From JAISGQ01 sp045604155 (lineage in GTDB: Bacteria > Bacillota > Clostridia > Oscillospirales > Acutalibacteraceae), in the NCBI GenBank assembly GCA_045604155.1, contig JAZUNN010000024.1, positions 1 through 39,083 of the forward strand: 39,083 bases of DNA, written 5' to 3'. Position numbers and translations under genes: made by a program. Each line of letters opens with the position of its first letter. Within the stretch, counting starts at the first letter, position 1. Shown one piece after another: positions 33,764-39,083 of the stretch. Under the pieces are notes generated by a model, which was given only the letters and a program-made list of their open reading frames with translations, ran no database searches and was not told the origin of the DNA.

Positions 33764-33824
33764 CAGGTTACCCGTATGTTAGCAGGTTACCCGCCGACAT
33801 TTTATGGGCGTGTAACCCGCTAAC
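33764..33824. repeat. Repeated GGTTACCCG motifs in a large hairpin
   Basis: CAGGTTACCCG occurs twice as a direct repeat (33764-33774, 33783-33793, period 19), and an inverted copy (GTAACCCGC) lies in the right arm. The second and inverted copies form a 47-base hairpin (33778-33824) ending in GTTAGC/GCTAAC. The layout resembles recombinase arm sites or iterons. Confidence 0.7.
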
Positions 33825-33889
33825 AGTCCCAACCATATATGTTCGGGCTGCAACGAGCCTTCATTTGCTGTACAAGAAACATTCAAGCA

Positions 33890-34222
33890 TCAATCAACCC
33901 TATAACGGTTATCTCTCAACCCAAGCAGTATTTCCACCGCAGGCTGCATATCGGGATTTTCCCTGTACTTTGAAATAATAAGCCGCTCTTCCTCTGAAGT
34001 AATAAAAGGCAAATTACATTCTTCGCCTCTGTAGCCTGCAACAAATTCGTCGATTGTAATTGATAGCCCTTTGCATACTTTTTCAATATTGCCAATTGAA
34101 GCGCCGTCAAATTTACGGCTTAGCATGCTTAACAAGGTTGAATAAGGAAGACCGATTTGGTCAGAAAATGATTTTAGTGAAAACCCTTTATTTTGAATCA
34201 GTGGCTTCAAGTAGTTTTCCAT
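33890..34222 (-). CDS. XRE-family helix-turn-helix repressor
   Basis: 110 residues, start ATG 34222 with GGGAGGG 7 bases upstream; the longer frame to 34330 runs through the promoter. The HTH is within about 1-60 (GFSLKSFSDQIGLPYSTLLSML ... IEKVCKGLSITIDEF), the classic Cro/C1 type. The C-terminal part (SEEERLIISKYRENPDMQPAVEILLGL) is common in such phage and ICE repressors. It is divergent from the four-gene operon starting at 34421; repeated ATAACGA boxes lie between, so it probably represses both itself and the operon. Confidence 0.88.
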   Translation of the reverse strand: MENYLKPLIQNKGFSLKSFSDQIGLPYSTLLSMLSRKFDGASIGNIEKVCKGLSITIDEFVAGYRGEECNLPFITSEEERLIISKYRENPDMQPAVEILLGLRDNRYRVD

Positions 34223-34248
34223 TAGTAATCCCTCCCTTCTTAACCATA

Positions 34249-34277
34249 ATATTAGCGCAATTTCGTTATCTGAGCAA
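34249..34277 (-). promoter_or_regulatory. Promoter of the XRE gene
   Basis: TTGCTC and TAATAT on the minus strand with a 17-base spacer. The spacer contains one ATAACGA box. Confidence 0.6.
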
Positions 34278-34364
34278 CAAAAAATAACGAGATTGAATAA
34301 TATTTTTTGAAAAAACGGGTTGACAAACACTCGATATCGTGATAAAATGCATTTGCAATAACGA
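34263..34364. promoter_or_regulatory. Candidate XRE operators (ATAACGA boxes)
   Basis: The box ATAACGA occurs as an inverted copy at 34263-34269 and direct copies at 34284-34290 and 34358-34364. The first pair forms an inverted repeat over the XRE -35 region; the third lies at the operon transcription start. A palindrome CGATATCG (34332-34339) sits between the operon -35 and -10. Confidence 0.5.
34320..34348 (+). promoter_or_regulatory. Strong promoter of the four-gene operon
   Basis: Perfect TTGACA and TAAAAT with a 17-base spacer. Leader of about 65 bases to the first ATG at 34421. Confidence 0.8.
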
Positions 34365-34420
34365 CATTGAGTGTTTTTGCGATAAAAAATAATCTTTATT
34401 TACTAAAAGGAGTAATACTC

Positions 34421-34909
34421 ATGTATGCATTTAACCCTAACACAACCAAACCCGCACACACATTCCCCGAACTTCCGTCACTGAATCCTGCGAAGAGGGC
34501 AAAGCTTTTCAGTCTTATCTCAACGGTAATGAACTCTTTCAGAGAGCGCATTCACGAAAACCCTGATGATGACTTTGCCGGAGGAACTGCACTTTTCTTT
34601 ATCGAACTTGTCAGAACTCTGCTCGATGGAGCTCCCACAGTAGAAGAATTTCTCGACAGAGATAAAAGCGCAATTTATACAGTTCTGGACAGTGGCGACG
34701 TTTTGATTGATGAGTTTGGAAAGAAAGGCTATTTTATTTGTCCTATCTGTCATATGCAGTCAGAATTTGACCCTTGCGATGATGATTGTATAAAGCAATT
34801 ATGTATCAAAGAACCGGCAGGCTGCTGCCCGAACTGCTCTCATAAAACAGCCCCAATACGAGAGGCTTTTGAAGAAATTCTCAAAGAAACAATAAGTTCG
34901 AACAACTGA
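34421..34909 (+). CDS. Cys-rich protein A, first gene of an accessory operon
   Basis: 162 residues, ATG 34421 with AAGGAG and an 8-base spacer; the 18 codons before it start from TTG and include the leader. The N-terminal helical part has FPELPSLNPAKRAKLF, the C-terminal part two metal-ligand-like pairs, CPIC (107-110) and CCPNC (135-139), with Cys119, Cys123 and Cys128 between: probably a zinc ribbon. It is paralogous to the next gene (same FPELPxLxxAKRAxLF, VEEFL, CPxC and GCCPxC). There is no signal peptide. Function not recognised. Confidence 0.78.
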   Translation: MYAFNPNTTKPAHTFPELPSLNPAKRAKLFSLISTVMNSFRERIHENPDDDFAGGTALFFIELVRTLLDGAPTVEEFLDRDKSAIYTVLDSGDVLIDEFGKKGYFICPICHMQSEFDPCDDDCIKQLCIKEPAGCCPNCSHKTAPIREAFEEILKETISSNN

Positions 34910-34924
34910 AAAAGGAGGCATTAT

Positions 34925-35407
34925 ATGGGCTTGTTTAGAGTTTCAACTGAATTCAATGAAGAATCCTTTCCCGAACTCCCCAAGCTTGAAGCAGCAAAAA
35001 GAGCTCGACTTTTTACATATATTCTCATGCTTGAAAAGTCTCTGGAAACATATATCAAGCTAAGCCACAACAGCGAATATGTTCATGCTATCGCAGGATT
35101 CTTTGCCGCTATGGAAAATATACTTTTTGATGGACACTCATCGGTAGAAGAGTACCTTTCAGTAAATTATCCGGAGAAATGTGAAATTTTCGAAATGGAT
35201 ATAATTGCATCGGACGAGGGCGGATTTTACGGTATTTGCCCGTATTGCAAAAATGCTGTATATTTTAATGCAGATAAAAAGGAATGTCTGGAAGCGCTTC
35301 GAAACCTCGGTGGAATAAGAGGCTGCTGCCCAAGCTGTAAATTTGTAAGCCGATTACACCCATACACCATGATAGACGTACTTTTGAGAGGTAAAACAGA
35401 TGTATAA
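34925..35407 (+). CDS. Cys-rich protein B, paralogue of A
   Basis: 160 residues, ATG 34925 with GGAGG and a 6-base spacer, 15 bases after gene A. Same plan as A: FPELPKLEAAKRARLF at about 15-30, VEEYL, CPYC at 105-108, Cys121, and CCPSC at 134-138. Divergence is large, so the duplication is old and both copies are kept. The following gene starts eight bases before its stop, implying coupled translation. Possibly a nucleic-acid-binding zinc protein pair; that is an inference. Confidence 0.78.
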   Translation: MGLFRVSTEFNEESFPELPKLEAAKRARLFTYILMLEKSLETYIKLSHNSEYVHAIAGFFAAMENILFDGHSSVEEYLSVNYPEKCEIFEMDIIASDEGGFYGICPYCKNAVYFNADKKECLEALRNLGGIRGCCPSCKFVSRLHPYTMIDVLLRGKTDV

Positions 35408-35585
35408 TGATAAAGACTTGGAATTTATTAGCGAAGCCCTTGAAACTCCCGAAGAAAAGCTCAAATATATTGAGTTTCTTAAAAACAGATATGAAAAACT
35501 CGCATCGGAAACAGAGGTTTTATCTCGCTACTTGTTATATACAATCAAGAAAGCACTCTGCGAACACGAAGGAGAATTGTTATGA
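35400..35585 (+). CDS. 61-aa helical protein, third gene of the operon
   Basis: Begins inside the end of Cys-rich protein B (8-base overlap) with AGAGG upstream. Highly charged, probably one long helix or coiled coil (EETLxTPEEKLKYIEFLKNRYEKLASE-like). No known family. It overlaps the next ORF by ATGA. Kept as a real gene because of the overlaps, the ribosome binding site and shared promoter. Confidence 0.65.
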   Translation: MYNDKDLEFISEALETPEEKLKYIEFLKNRYEKLASETEVLSRYLLYTIKKALCEHEGELL

Positions 35586-35734
35586 GCGATATCGATATCA
35601 TGAGCATACTTGACGATTACGCAGCAGAGCTTGATGTTCACAATGCCGTACTGGAAACCCAAAGAGATATTCTCGTTGAAATCAGCAGGATATTACTTGA
35701 TATCGACAACCGAAACATTGCGGAGTTGTATTGA
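35582..35734 (+). CDS. 50-aa acidic protein, last gene of the operon
   Basis: ATG overlaps the preceding stop as ATGA (35582-35585), a classic coupling arrangement. The product, MSDIDIMSILDDYAAELDVH and 30 more residues, is strongly acidic and helical, and ends in ELY. It is too short for standard ORF thresholds. The operon terminator follows after 34 bases. Function unknown. Confidence 0.62.
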   Translation: MSDIDIMSILDDYAAELDVHNAVLETQRDILVEISRILLDIDNRNIAELY

Positions 35735-35768
35735 TAGCACTCAAAGGCTGAAATATCTGCATATTAAT

Positions 35769-35805
35769 AAATCCCTGAACAAGGAAGTTTCTTGTTCAGG
35801 GATTT
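35769..35805. terminator. Bidirectional terminator of the four-gene operon and the zeta-like gene
   Basis: A 15-bp stem (AAATCCCTGAACAAG/CTTGTTCAGGGATTT) with a 7-base loop between convergent genes, T-rich on the + side. Confidence 0.92.
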
Positions 35806-35812
35806 GTAATTT

Positions 35813-36334
35813 TTACATCAAACTTATTAGCGTCTCAAACCACTTAGGAAGATATCTTCCCCTGTAGACCATTTCTCCTTTTTCGTACTTTGCTATATAA
35901 TCAAACCCATTCCAATTATCAAATAAATAGATTTCATCGCAATACGGAAGGACCTTGAGTAATCTTTCAAAGCGCTCTTTAAAATGTTTTACCATTCTTT
36001 CGTACGGCGCTCTCCGCTTTCCCTTAGGCGAACGGATTCTTCTGGTCACAGCTTCTTCAAGTGTATCCAATCCTATATAATACATACTAATATGAACATT
36101 GCCCTCTTTGGCGAGCTTAAAAATTTCTTCAGTGAACTCTGCGGTAAGGGTTGTCTCGTGAGTTATGTCCATTCCGCTTGTTATCATATCTTTCGCCGTA
36201 TGCTCAAATATGCCTTCGGGCTCACACGAAGCATCGGATATATAGCCCAAGTCGTCACGCAAGGCTTTAAGGACACCAAGCAGACTGGTTTTTCCAACAC
36301 TCTCAGTGCCGGCTATTACAGTATATTTTTGCAT
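35813..36334 (-). CDS. Zeta-toxin-like P-loop kinase
   Basis: 173 residues, ATG 36334 with AGAGG 7 bases upstream. Walker A is GTESVGKTS (about 9-17). The middle (HETTLTAEFTEEIFKLAKEG, YYIGLDTLEEAVTRRI) and the end (DEIYLFDNW) follow the zeta toxin/PezT plan, in which the enzyme phosphorylates UDP-N-acetylglucosamine and poisons wall synthesis. The usual GGHxV substrate loop is replaced by a KGKRRAP sequence, so substrate may differ. An XRE gene lies upstream, as PezA does, but the two are separated by a terminator. Chaperone or toxin role is inferred. Confidence 0.72.
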   Translation of the reverse strand: MQKYTVIAGTESVGKTSLLGVLKALRDDLGYISDASCEPEGIFEHTAKDMITSGMDITHETTLTAEFTEEIFKLAKEGNVHISMYYIGLDTLEEAVTRRIRSPKGKRRAPYERMVKHFKERFERLLKVLPYCDEIYLFDNWNGFDYIAKYEKGEMVYRGRYLPKWFETLISLM

Positions 36335-36353
36335 AAGCTCACCTCTTGAGGTA

Positions 36354-36382
36354 ATTATACATCAATGCCAAGCAATTAACAA
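36354..36382 (-). promoter_or_regulatory. Promoter of the zeta-like gene
   Basis: TTGTTA and perfect TATAAT on the minus strand with a 17-base spacer, 19 bases before the ATG, giving a very short leader. Confidence 0.55.
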
Positions 36383-36404
36383 CAAAAACGCACCTACATA
36401 AAAA

Positions 36405-36437
36405 CCTGTTGGCAACCGTAATAAGGCAACCAACAGG
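36405..36437 (-). terminator. Terminator after the XRE gene
   Basis: 8-bp arms (CCTGTTGG/CCAACAGG) with a loop of 17 bases, then TTTTT on the minus strand. It separates the XRE gene (36444-36686) from the zeta-like gene. Confidence 0.7.
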
Positions 36438-36443
36438 CATTTA

Positions 36444-36686
36444 TTATTTGATTTCCTGCTCAAGAGCATCGAACTCTGCTGTGGAGAAAAATTCACCGAG
36501 AGTAATCCCGAGTCCATCGCATATCATTTTTATCGTCAAAAGTTTTGGGTTCTGACTTTTTCCGTAGAGAATGTTTTTTATACTTGATGGAGGAAGTGCA
36601 GATATGGTTGCAAGCTTATTTATGCTGATTTCATGCTCGCCGCAAAGGGATAATATTCGATTTCTTACCGCTGTGACAGTATCCAT
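36444..36686 (-). CDS. Small XRE-family HTH protein
   Basis: 80 residues, almost entirely a Cro/C1 HTH (ISINKLATISALPPSSIKNIL ...), with an acidic tail EFDALEQEIK. ATG 36686 with AGGAGG and a 9-base spacer. Possible antitoxin or repressor for the zeta-like gene just downstream, although a terminator lies between. It is divergent from the SLOG-like gene, with an inverted repeat in the shared region. Confidence 0.85.
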   Translation of the reverse strand: MDTVTAVRNRILSLCGEHEISINKLATISALPPSSIKNILYGKSQNPKLLTIKMICDGLGITLGEFFSTAEFDALEQEIK

Positions 36687-36735
36687 TTTATTTTGCCTCC
36701 TGAATTACTTATCACAATTAGGATAAACAATTCAC

Positions 36736-36765
36736 TTGCGTCTTATAGGCTATGCGTGCTACTAT
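36736..36765 (+). promoter_or_regulatory. Promoter and inverted repeat before the SLOG-like gene
   Basis: TTGCGT and TACTAT with an 18-base spacer. The inverted repeat GGCTATG (36748-36754) / CATAGCC (36775-36781) covers the spacer and start region, a likely operator for the neighbouring XRE protein. Confidence 0.45.
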
Positions 36766-36795
36766 TAGGCTACACATAGCCGAAAGAAGGATAAA

Positions 36796-37221
36796 ATGAA
36801 TACCTGTACATTCTTCGGACATCACGACTGTCCTGATACGATAAAATCAAAACTGCGAGATAGTTTGATAACACTTATAGCAGAAAAGGGCGTTGAGTGT
36901 TTTCTTGTTGGCCATAATGGCAACTTTGACGCTATAGTCTACAGCGTTTTGCATGAACTAAAGCAGATATATCCGCACATTTCATTTTCAGTTGTTTTTG
37001 CTTATATGCCAACAACACAAACTGAAAACAAATACGGCTTCGATACTATCCTTCCGGAAGGTATCGAAGCCGTGCCAAAGCGTTTTGCAATATCATGGAG
37101 AAACAAATGGATGCTCAAGCATTCTGATTATGTTGTAACGTATGTTTCACACTCTTATGGCAATGCAGCAAAGTTTGCAGAGCTTGCAAAGAAAAAGAAT
37201 AAATACATTATAGCTATTTAG
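36796..37221 (+). CDS. SLOG-superfamily (YpsA/DUF1273-like) protein
   Basis: 141 residues, ATG 36796 with AAGGA upstream. It begins CTFFGHHDCPDTIKSKL and contains GHNGNFDAIVYSVLHEL and YVSHSYGNAAKFAELAKKK, the pattern of small DUF1273/SLOG Rossmann-like proteins common in Firmicutes. Members of the SLOG superfamily bind nucleotides or nucleotide-derived signals, and some act in phage defence. It stands divergent from the XRE gene. The assignment is by motif memory; the function is not known. Confidence 0.7.
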   Translation: MNTCTFFGHHDCPDTIKSKLRDSLITLIAEKGVECFLVGHNGNFDAIVYSVLHELKQIYPHISFSVVFAYMPTTQTENKYGFDTILPEGIEAVPKRFAISWRNKWMLKHSDYVVTYVSHSYGNAAKFAELAKKKNKYIIAI

Positions 37222-37235
37222 CTTTCACCAATCCA

Positions 37236-37466
37236 TCAAGCTGCCGGGTATGTCTGATATACATACTCATAAATGCGGTGGAGATACGTTTTTACATCGG
37301 TATCATCATAGCTCTCGGGGAGATTTTCCCACAGATAGTCACGAATCAGGGTTCTGACCATTGAGCAGGTCTCTTCCTTATCTCGCCAGTGGTCCAGCTC
37401 GTGAATTCGTGCTTTAATCTTGGTGAGCATTTCCTGTGCAATGTCGTTTACTCTGTTGACATCCAA
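37236..37466 (-). pseudogene. 5'-truncated remnant, C-terminal HsdR-like
   Basis: The frame stays open upstream to a TAA near 37493 but has only a TTG at 37466 and no ribosome binding site. The peptide TLIRDYLWENLPESYDD ... VYQTYPAA resembles the C-terminus of type I restriction subunit HsdR. No hsdM or hsdS is nearby. It is therefore best read as a leftover from a lost restriction system at the island edge. Alternatively a tiny standalone protein. Confidence 0.5.
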
Positions 37467-37541
37467 AATCGATTTTATCTTTCTCTGTTTTTATTCCGTA
37501 TCATTTTTACTATATTTTTCAGCATACGACAGCCTATATAA

Positions 37542-37570
37542 TTGACTATTTTAAATAATAATGTTAAAAT
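37542..37570 (+). promoter_or_regulatory. Promoter upstream of PP2C-kinase
   Basis: TTGACT and TAAAAT with a 17-base spacer, giving a long leader of about 225 bases before the PP2C ATG. Confidence 0.6.
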
Positions 37571-37641
37571 AAAGTATTAGAATCACAAATCTCACGAGAA
37601 ATAAAGTCTTTATAATAACAGTAAATAGTAAAACCTCCAAT

Positions 37642-37740
37642 ATCTTATTTGCAATACATTCCAAGCCATAGTATCCAAACACTTTCTGAGCTAATGATTT
37701 CAAATCTTATTTGATGTTCATGCTGAATTTCAAATAAGAT
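37642..37740 (+). repeat. Repeated ATCTTATTTG motif in the PP2C leader
   Basis: Copies at 37642-37651 and 37704-37713 (direct) and 37731-37740 (inverted). The last two extend to an 11-bp perfect inverted repeat (37704-37714/37730-37740) with a 15-base loop. It could be an operator or an RNA hairpin. Confidence 0.65.
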
Positions 37741-37802
37741 ACATGCGCATTTCATTAATTATGTCTATGCATTGATTTTTTATTTTTAACAGGAGCGATA
37801 CA

Positions 37803-38573
37803 ATGATAAATTTATTAGAAGCTTCATGTCACAGTGTAATTGGAAATGTTCGCTCAAACAACGAAGATAATTTTTACTTCAGCAATTATTATTTAGACAG
37901 TAAAAACACAGGATTACTTACAGCTGTTTCGTACAAGAGAATTCTAAAATCAGGCACCACGTTAGCTGTATTTGATGGAATGGGCGGAGGTGATTTTGGC
38001 GAAATTGCAGCATACGAAGCTGCTAAAAAAATGGACTCTATTCTTAAACAGCCCATGTCCGATGAAACTCCCCATAATATTCTTACAAACCTTTGTCTCT
38101 CTATGAATCAAGCTGTATTTGATAAAGAAAAAGAATTCAACAATTTCCGAATGGGATCGACTGTCGCCGGTTTGCAGTTCAATAATGAATATGCATATAG
38201 TTTTAATCTTGGCGACAGTAAAGTCTTTTGCCTGAGAGATAACCAGTTTATGCAGATATCCTCTGATCATACCGATGAAAAATATCTAAAGGAAAAAGGA
38301 ATTACTAATCGCAGACCATCTCTTACGCAGCATCTGGGAATAGATCCCTATGATCTTATTTTGGAGCCCTATATTACAAAAATCAAATATAAACGTGGAG
38401 ATTATTATCTTATTTGCAGTGATGGTTTAACCGATATGCTGACAAACTTTGAAATATCCGAAATTATTCTTACCTGCGGCAGTGTTGAAAACTGCACTAA
38501 TAAACTGATTCAAAAGACTCTTGATAAAGGCGGAAAGGATAATATTACGGTTATTCTTTGTAAAATTCACTAA
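37803..38573 (+). CDS. PP2C-family Ser/Thr phosphatase
   Basis: 256 residues, ATG 37803 with GGAG 7 bases upstream. PPM/PP2C motifs are complete: RSNNEDN (17-23), DGMGGG (58-63), MGSTVAG, NLGDSKV, SDGLTD and GGKDNITV. Asp residues that bind the two metal ions are present. Cytosolic, no TM. The kinase starts 24 bases after its stop, so the two form a kinase-phosphatase pair, with the phosphatase likely reversing that kinase's action (family knowledge). Compare PrpC-PrkC, but here the kinase is of a different subfamily. Confidence 0.95.
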   Translation: MINLLEASCHSVIGNVRSNNEDNFYFSNYYLDSKNTGLLTAVSYKRILKSGTTLAVFDGMGGGDFGEIAAYEAAKKMDSILKQPMSDETPHNILTNLCLSMNQAVFDKEKEFNNFRMGSTVAGLQFNNEYAYSFNLGDSKVFCLRDNQFMQISSDHTDEKYLKEKGITNRRPSLTQHLGIDPYDLILEPYITKIKYKRGDYYLICSDGLTDMLTNFEISEIILTCGSVENCTNKLIQKTLDKGGKDNITVILCKIH

Positions 38574-38597
38574 ATAATAAATGGAAGTGTAGAAATA

Positions 38598-39083
38598 ATG
38601 AAAACACCCACATGGCCCGAATGGGAAAACGTAAGAGAAATAGGCCGAGGCAGTTTTGGCAGTGTATACGAAATTCAGAAAAAGATTTTCGATCACGTTG
38701 ATAAAGCAGCTCTTAAAGTTATAACCATACCGCAAAACAGCAGCGATATCGACGACTTGTATAATGACGGTTATGATTCGGCCAGTATAACCGACAGATA
38801 CAAAAATTACCTCGAAGATATTGTAAAGGAATACAATCTGATGTCCGACCTCAAAGGTCATCCCAATATTGTGTATTGCGATGATCTGCGATTCATCCAG
38901 CATGATAACGGTATCGGATGGGATATCTTCATTAAAATGGAACTTCTTACTCCTTTCACAAAGGTATATAAATCTCCTGTGGATGAAGCTCAGGTAATAA
39001 AACTCGGAATAGATATATGCAATGCTCTTTCTGCGTGTAAAAATAAAAATATAATTCACAGAGATATTAAACCGCAAAATATT
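38598..39083 (+). CDS. Ser/Thr protein kinase 4, truncated by window end
   Basis: Open reading frame from ATG 38598 (GGAAGTGTAGAAATA upstream) to the last base; no stop reached. 162 residues are visible: glycine loop GRGSFGSV, a Lys in AALKVITIP, insertion DLYNDGYDSAS, motif GIGWDIFIKMELLT, and IIHRDIKPQNI at the edge. The insertion and GIGxDIFIxMELL motif are the same as in kinases 1-3, so this is a fourth member of that subfamily. Ectodomain, if any, lies outside. Co-transcribed with PP2C. Confidence 0.92.
   Translation, partial: MKTPTWPEWENVREIGRGSFGSVYEIQKKIFDHVDKAALKVITIPQNSSDIDDLYNDGYDSASITDRYKNYLEDIVKEYNLMSDLKGHPNIVYCDDLRFIQHDNGIGWDIFIKMELLTPFTKVYKSPVDEAQVIKLGIDICNALSACKNKNIIHRDIKPQNI

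Larger units (their letters stand above)
32939..33889. other. 950-bp gene-free, hairpin-rich region
   Basis: No convincing ORF on either strand. It holds at least six inverted repeats: 32958-33004; AAAACTCG/CGAGTTTT at 33018-33041; CTGCCGA/TCGGCAG at 33048-33070; a terminator-like stem at 33096-33129; GAATCGGA/TCCGATTC at 33212-33242 nested in CACAAGT/ACTTGTG; and the large one at 33778-33824. The 13-base pair TATTAAGCGATAA (33071-33083) and its complement (33280-33292) flank a 222-bp block. AT-rich filler lies at 33300-33660. This may be an attachment site, an origin, or a structured RNA. Confidence 0.6.
29862..37466. mobile_element. Putative integrated mobile island
   Basis: A serine recombinase, a tyrosine recombinase, two XRE regulators, small ORFs, a zeta-like gene and a restriction remnant lie together, with lower GC by eye than the backbone and long gene-free stretches. 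Boundaries are guesses, since no flanking direct repeat was found. It could be two nested elements. Confidence 0.4.
37467..37802. other. AT-rich intergenic region before PP2C
   Basis: 336 bases without an ORF. It contains the PP2C promoter (37542-37570) and three copies of ATCTTATTTG, described separately. Confidence 0.7.

Overview
The window reads as chromosomal DNA of a gut or rumen Firmicute close to Ruminococcus (Oscillospiraceae). This is an inference from content: cytosolic cellobiose phosphorylase (GH94) plus a GH3 beta-glucosidase, BspA-type leucine-rich repeat surface proteins, many zinc-ribbon/one-TM proteins, strong GGAGG ribosome binding sites and A/T-rich sigma-A type promoters. 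No rRNA, tRNA or CRISPR array was seen.

Left part (1-29.6 kb), host-like backbone. A membrane-anchored C-type lectin/LCAT-like hydrolase fusion (nucleophile Ser replaced by Asn) is divergent from a TIR-domain protein with a long acidic and basic tail. Then come a lipoprotein, cellobiose phosphorylase, a very long zinc-ribbon/TM/BspA-LRR protein, the serC-serA operon with a consensus promoter, a small membrane LRR protein and a Thr-linker lipoprotein. Next is an array of three paralogous transmembrane Ser/Thr kinases (16.1-22.3 kb) with near-identical catalytic domains and a common C-terminal cap, but extracellular repeat number falling from five to two to zero. It faces a three-gene operon of single-pass membrane proteins (two with cytosolic zinc ribbons). 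A GH3 glucosidase, a GNAT acetyltransferase, a small membrane protein and plsY follow.

Right part (about 29.6-37.5 kb), accessory DNA. It holds a large serine recombinase with a 58-aa upstream partner, a tyrosine recombinase, and about 950 bp of gene-free, hairpin-rich DNA with repeated GGTTACCCG motifs. An XRE repressor lies divergent from a compact four-gene operon: two tandem paralogous Cys-rich proteins and two tiny overlapping ORFs. Then come a zeta-type P-loop kinase with a separate XRE gene, a SLOG-like protein, and a 5'-truncated remnant resembling the C-terminus of a type I restriction subunit. This looks like an integrated, partly decayed mobile island carrying toxin/defence-like cargo.

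Right edge (37.5-39.1 kb). A PP2C phosphatase is followed by a Hanks kinase cut off by the window end. The kinase belongs to the same unusual subfamily as the three kinases of the left array, so the window has four related kinases and one phosphatase. The best candidates for undescribed biology are the modular kinase array, the four-gene Cys-rich operon under divergent XRE control, and the structured att-like region beside the tyrosine recombinase.
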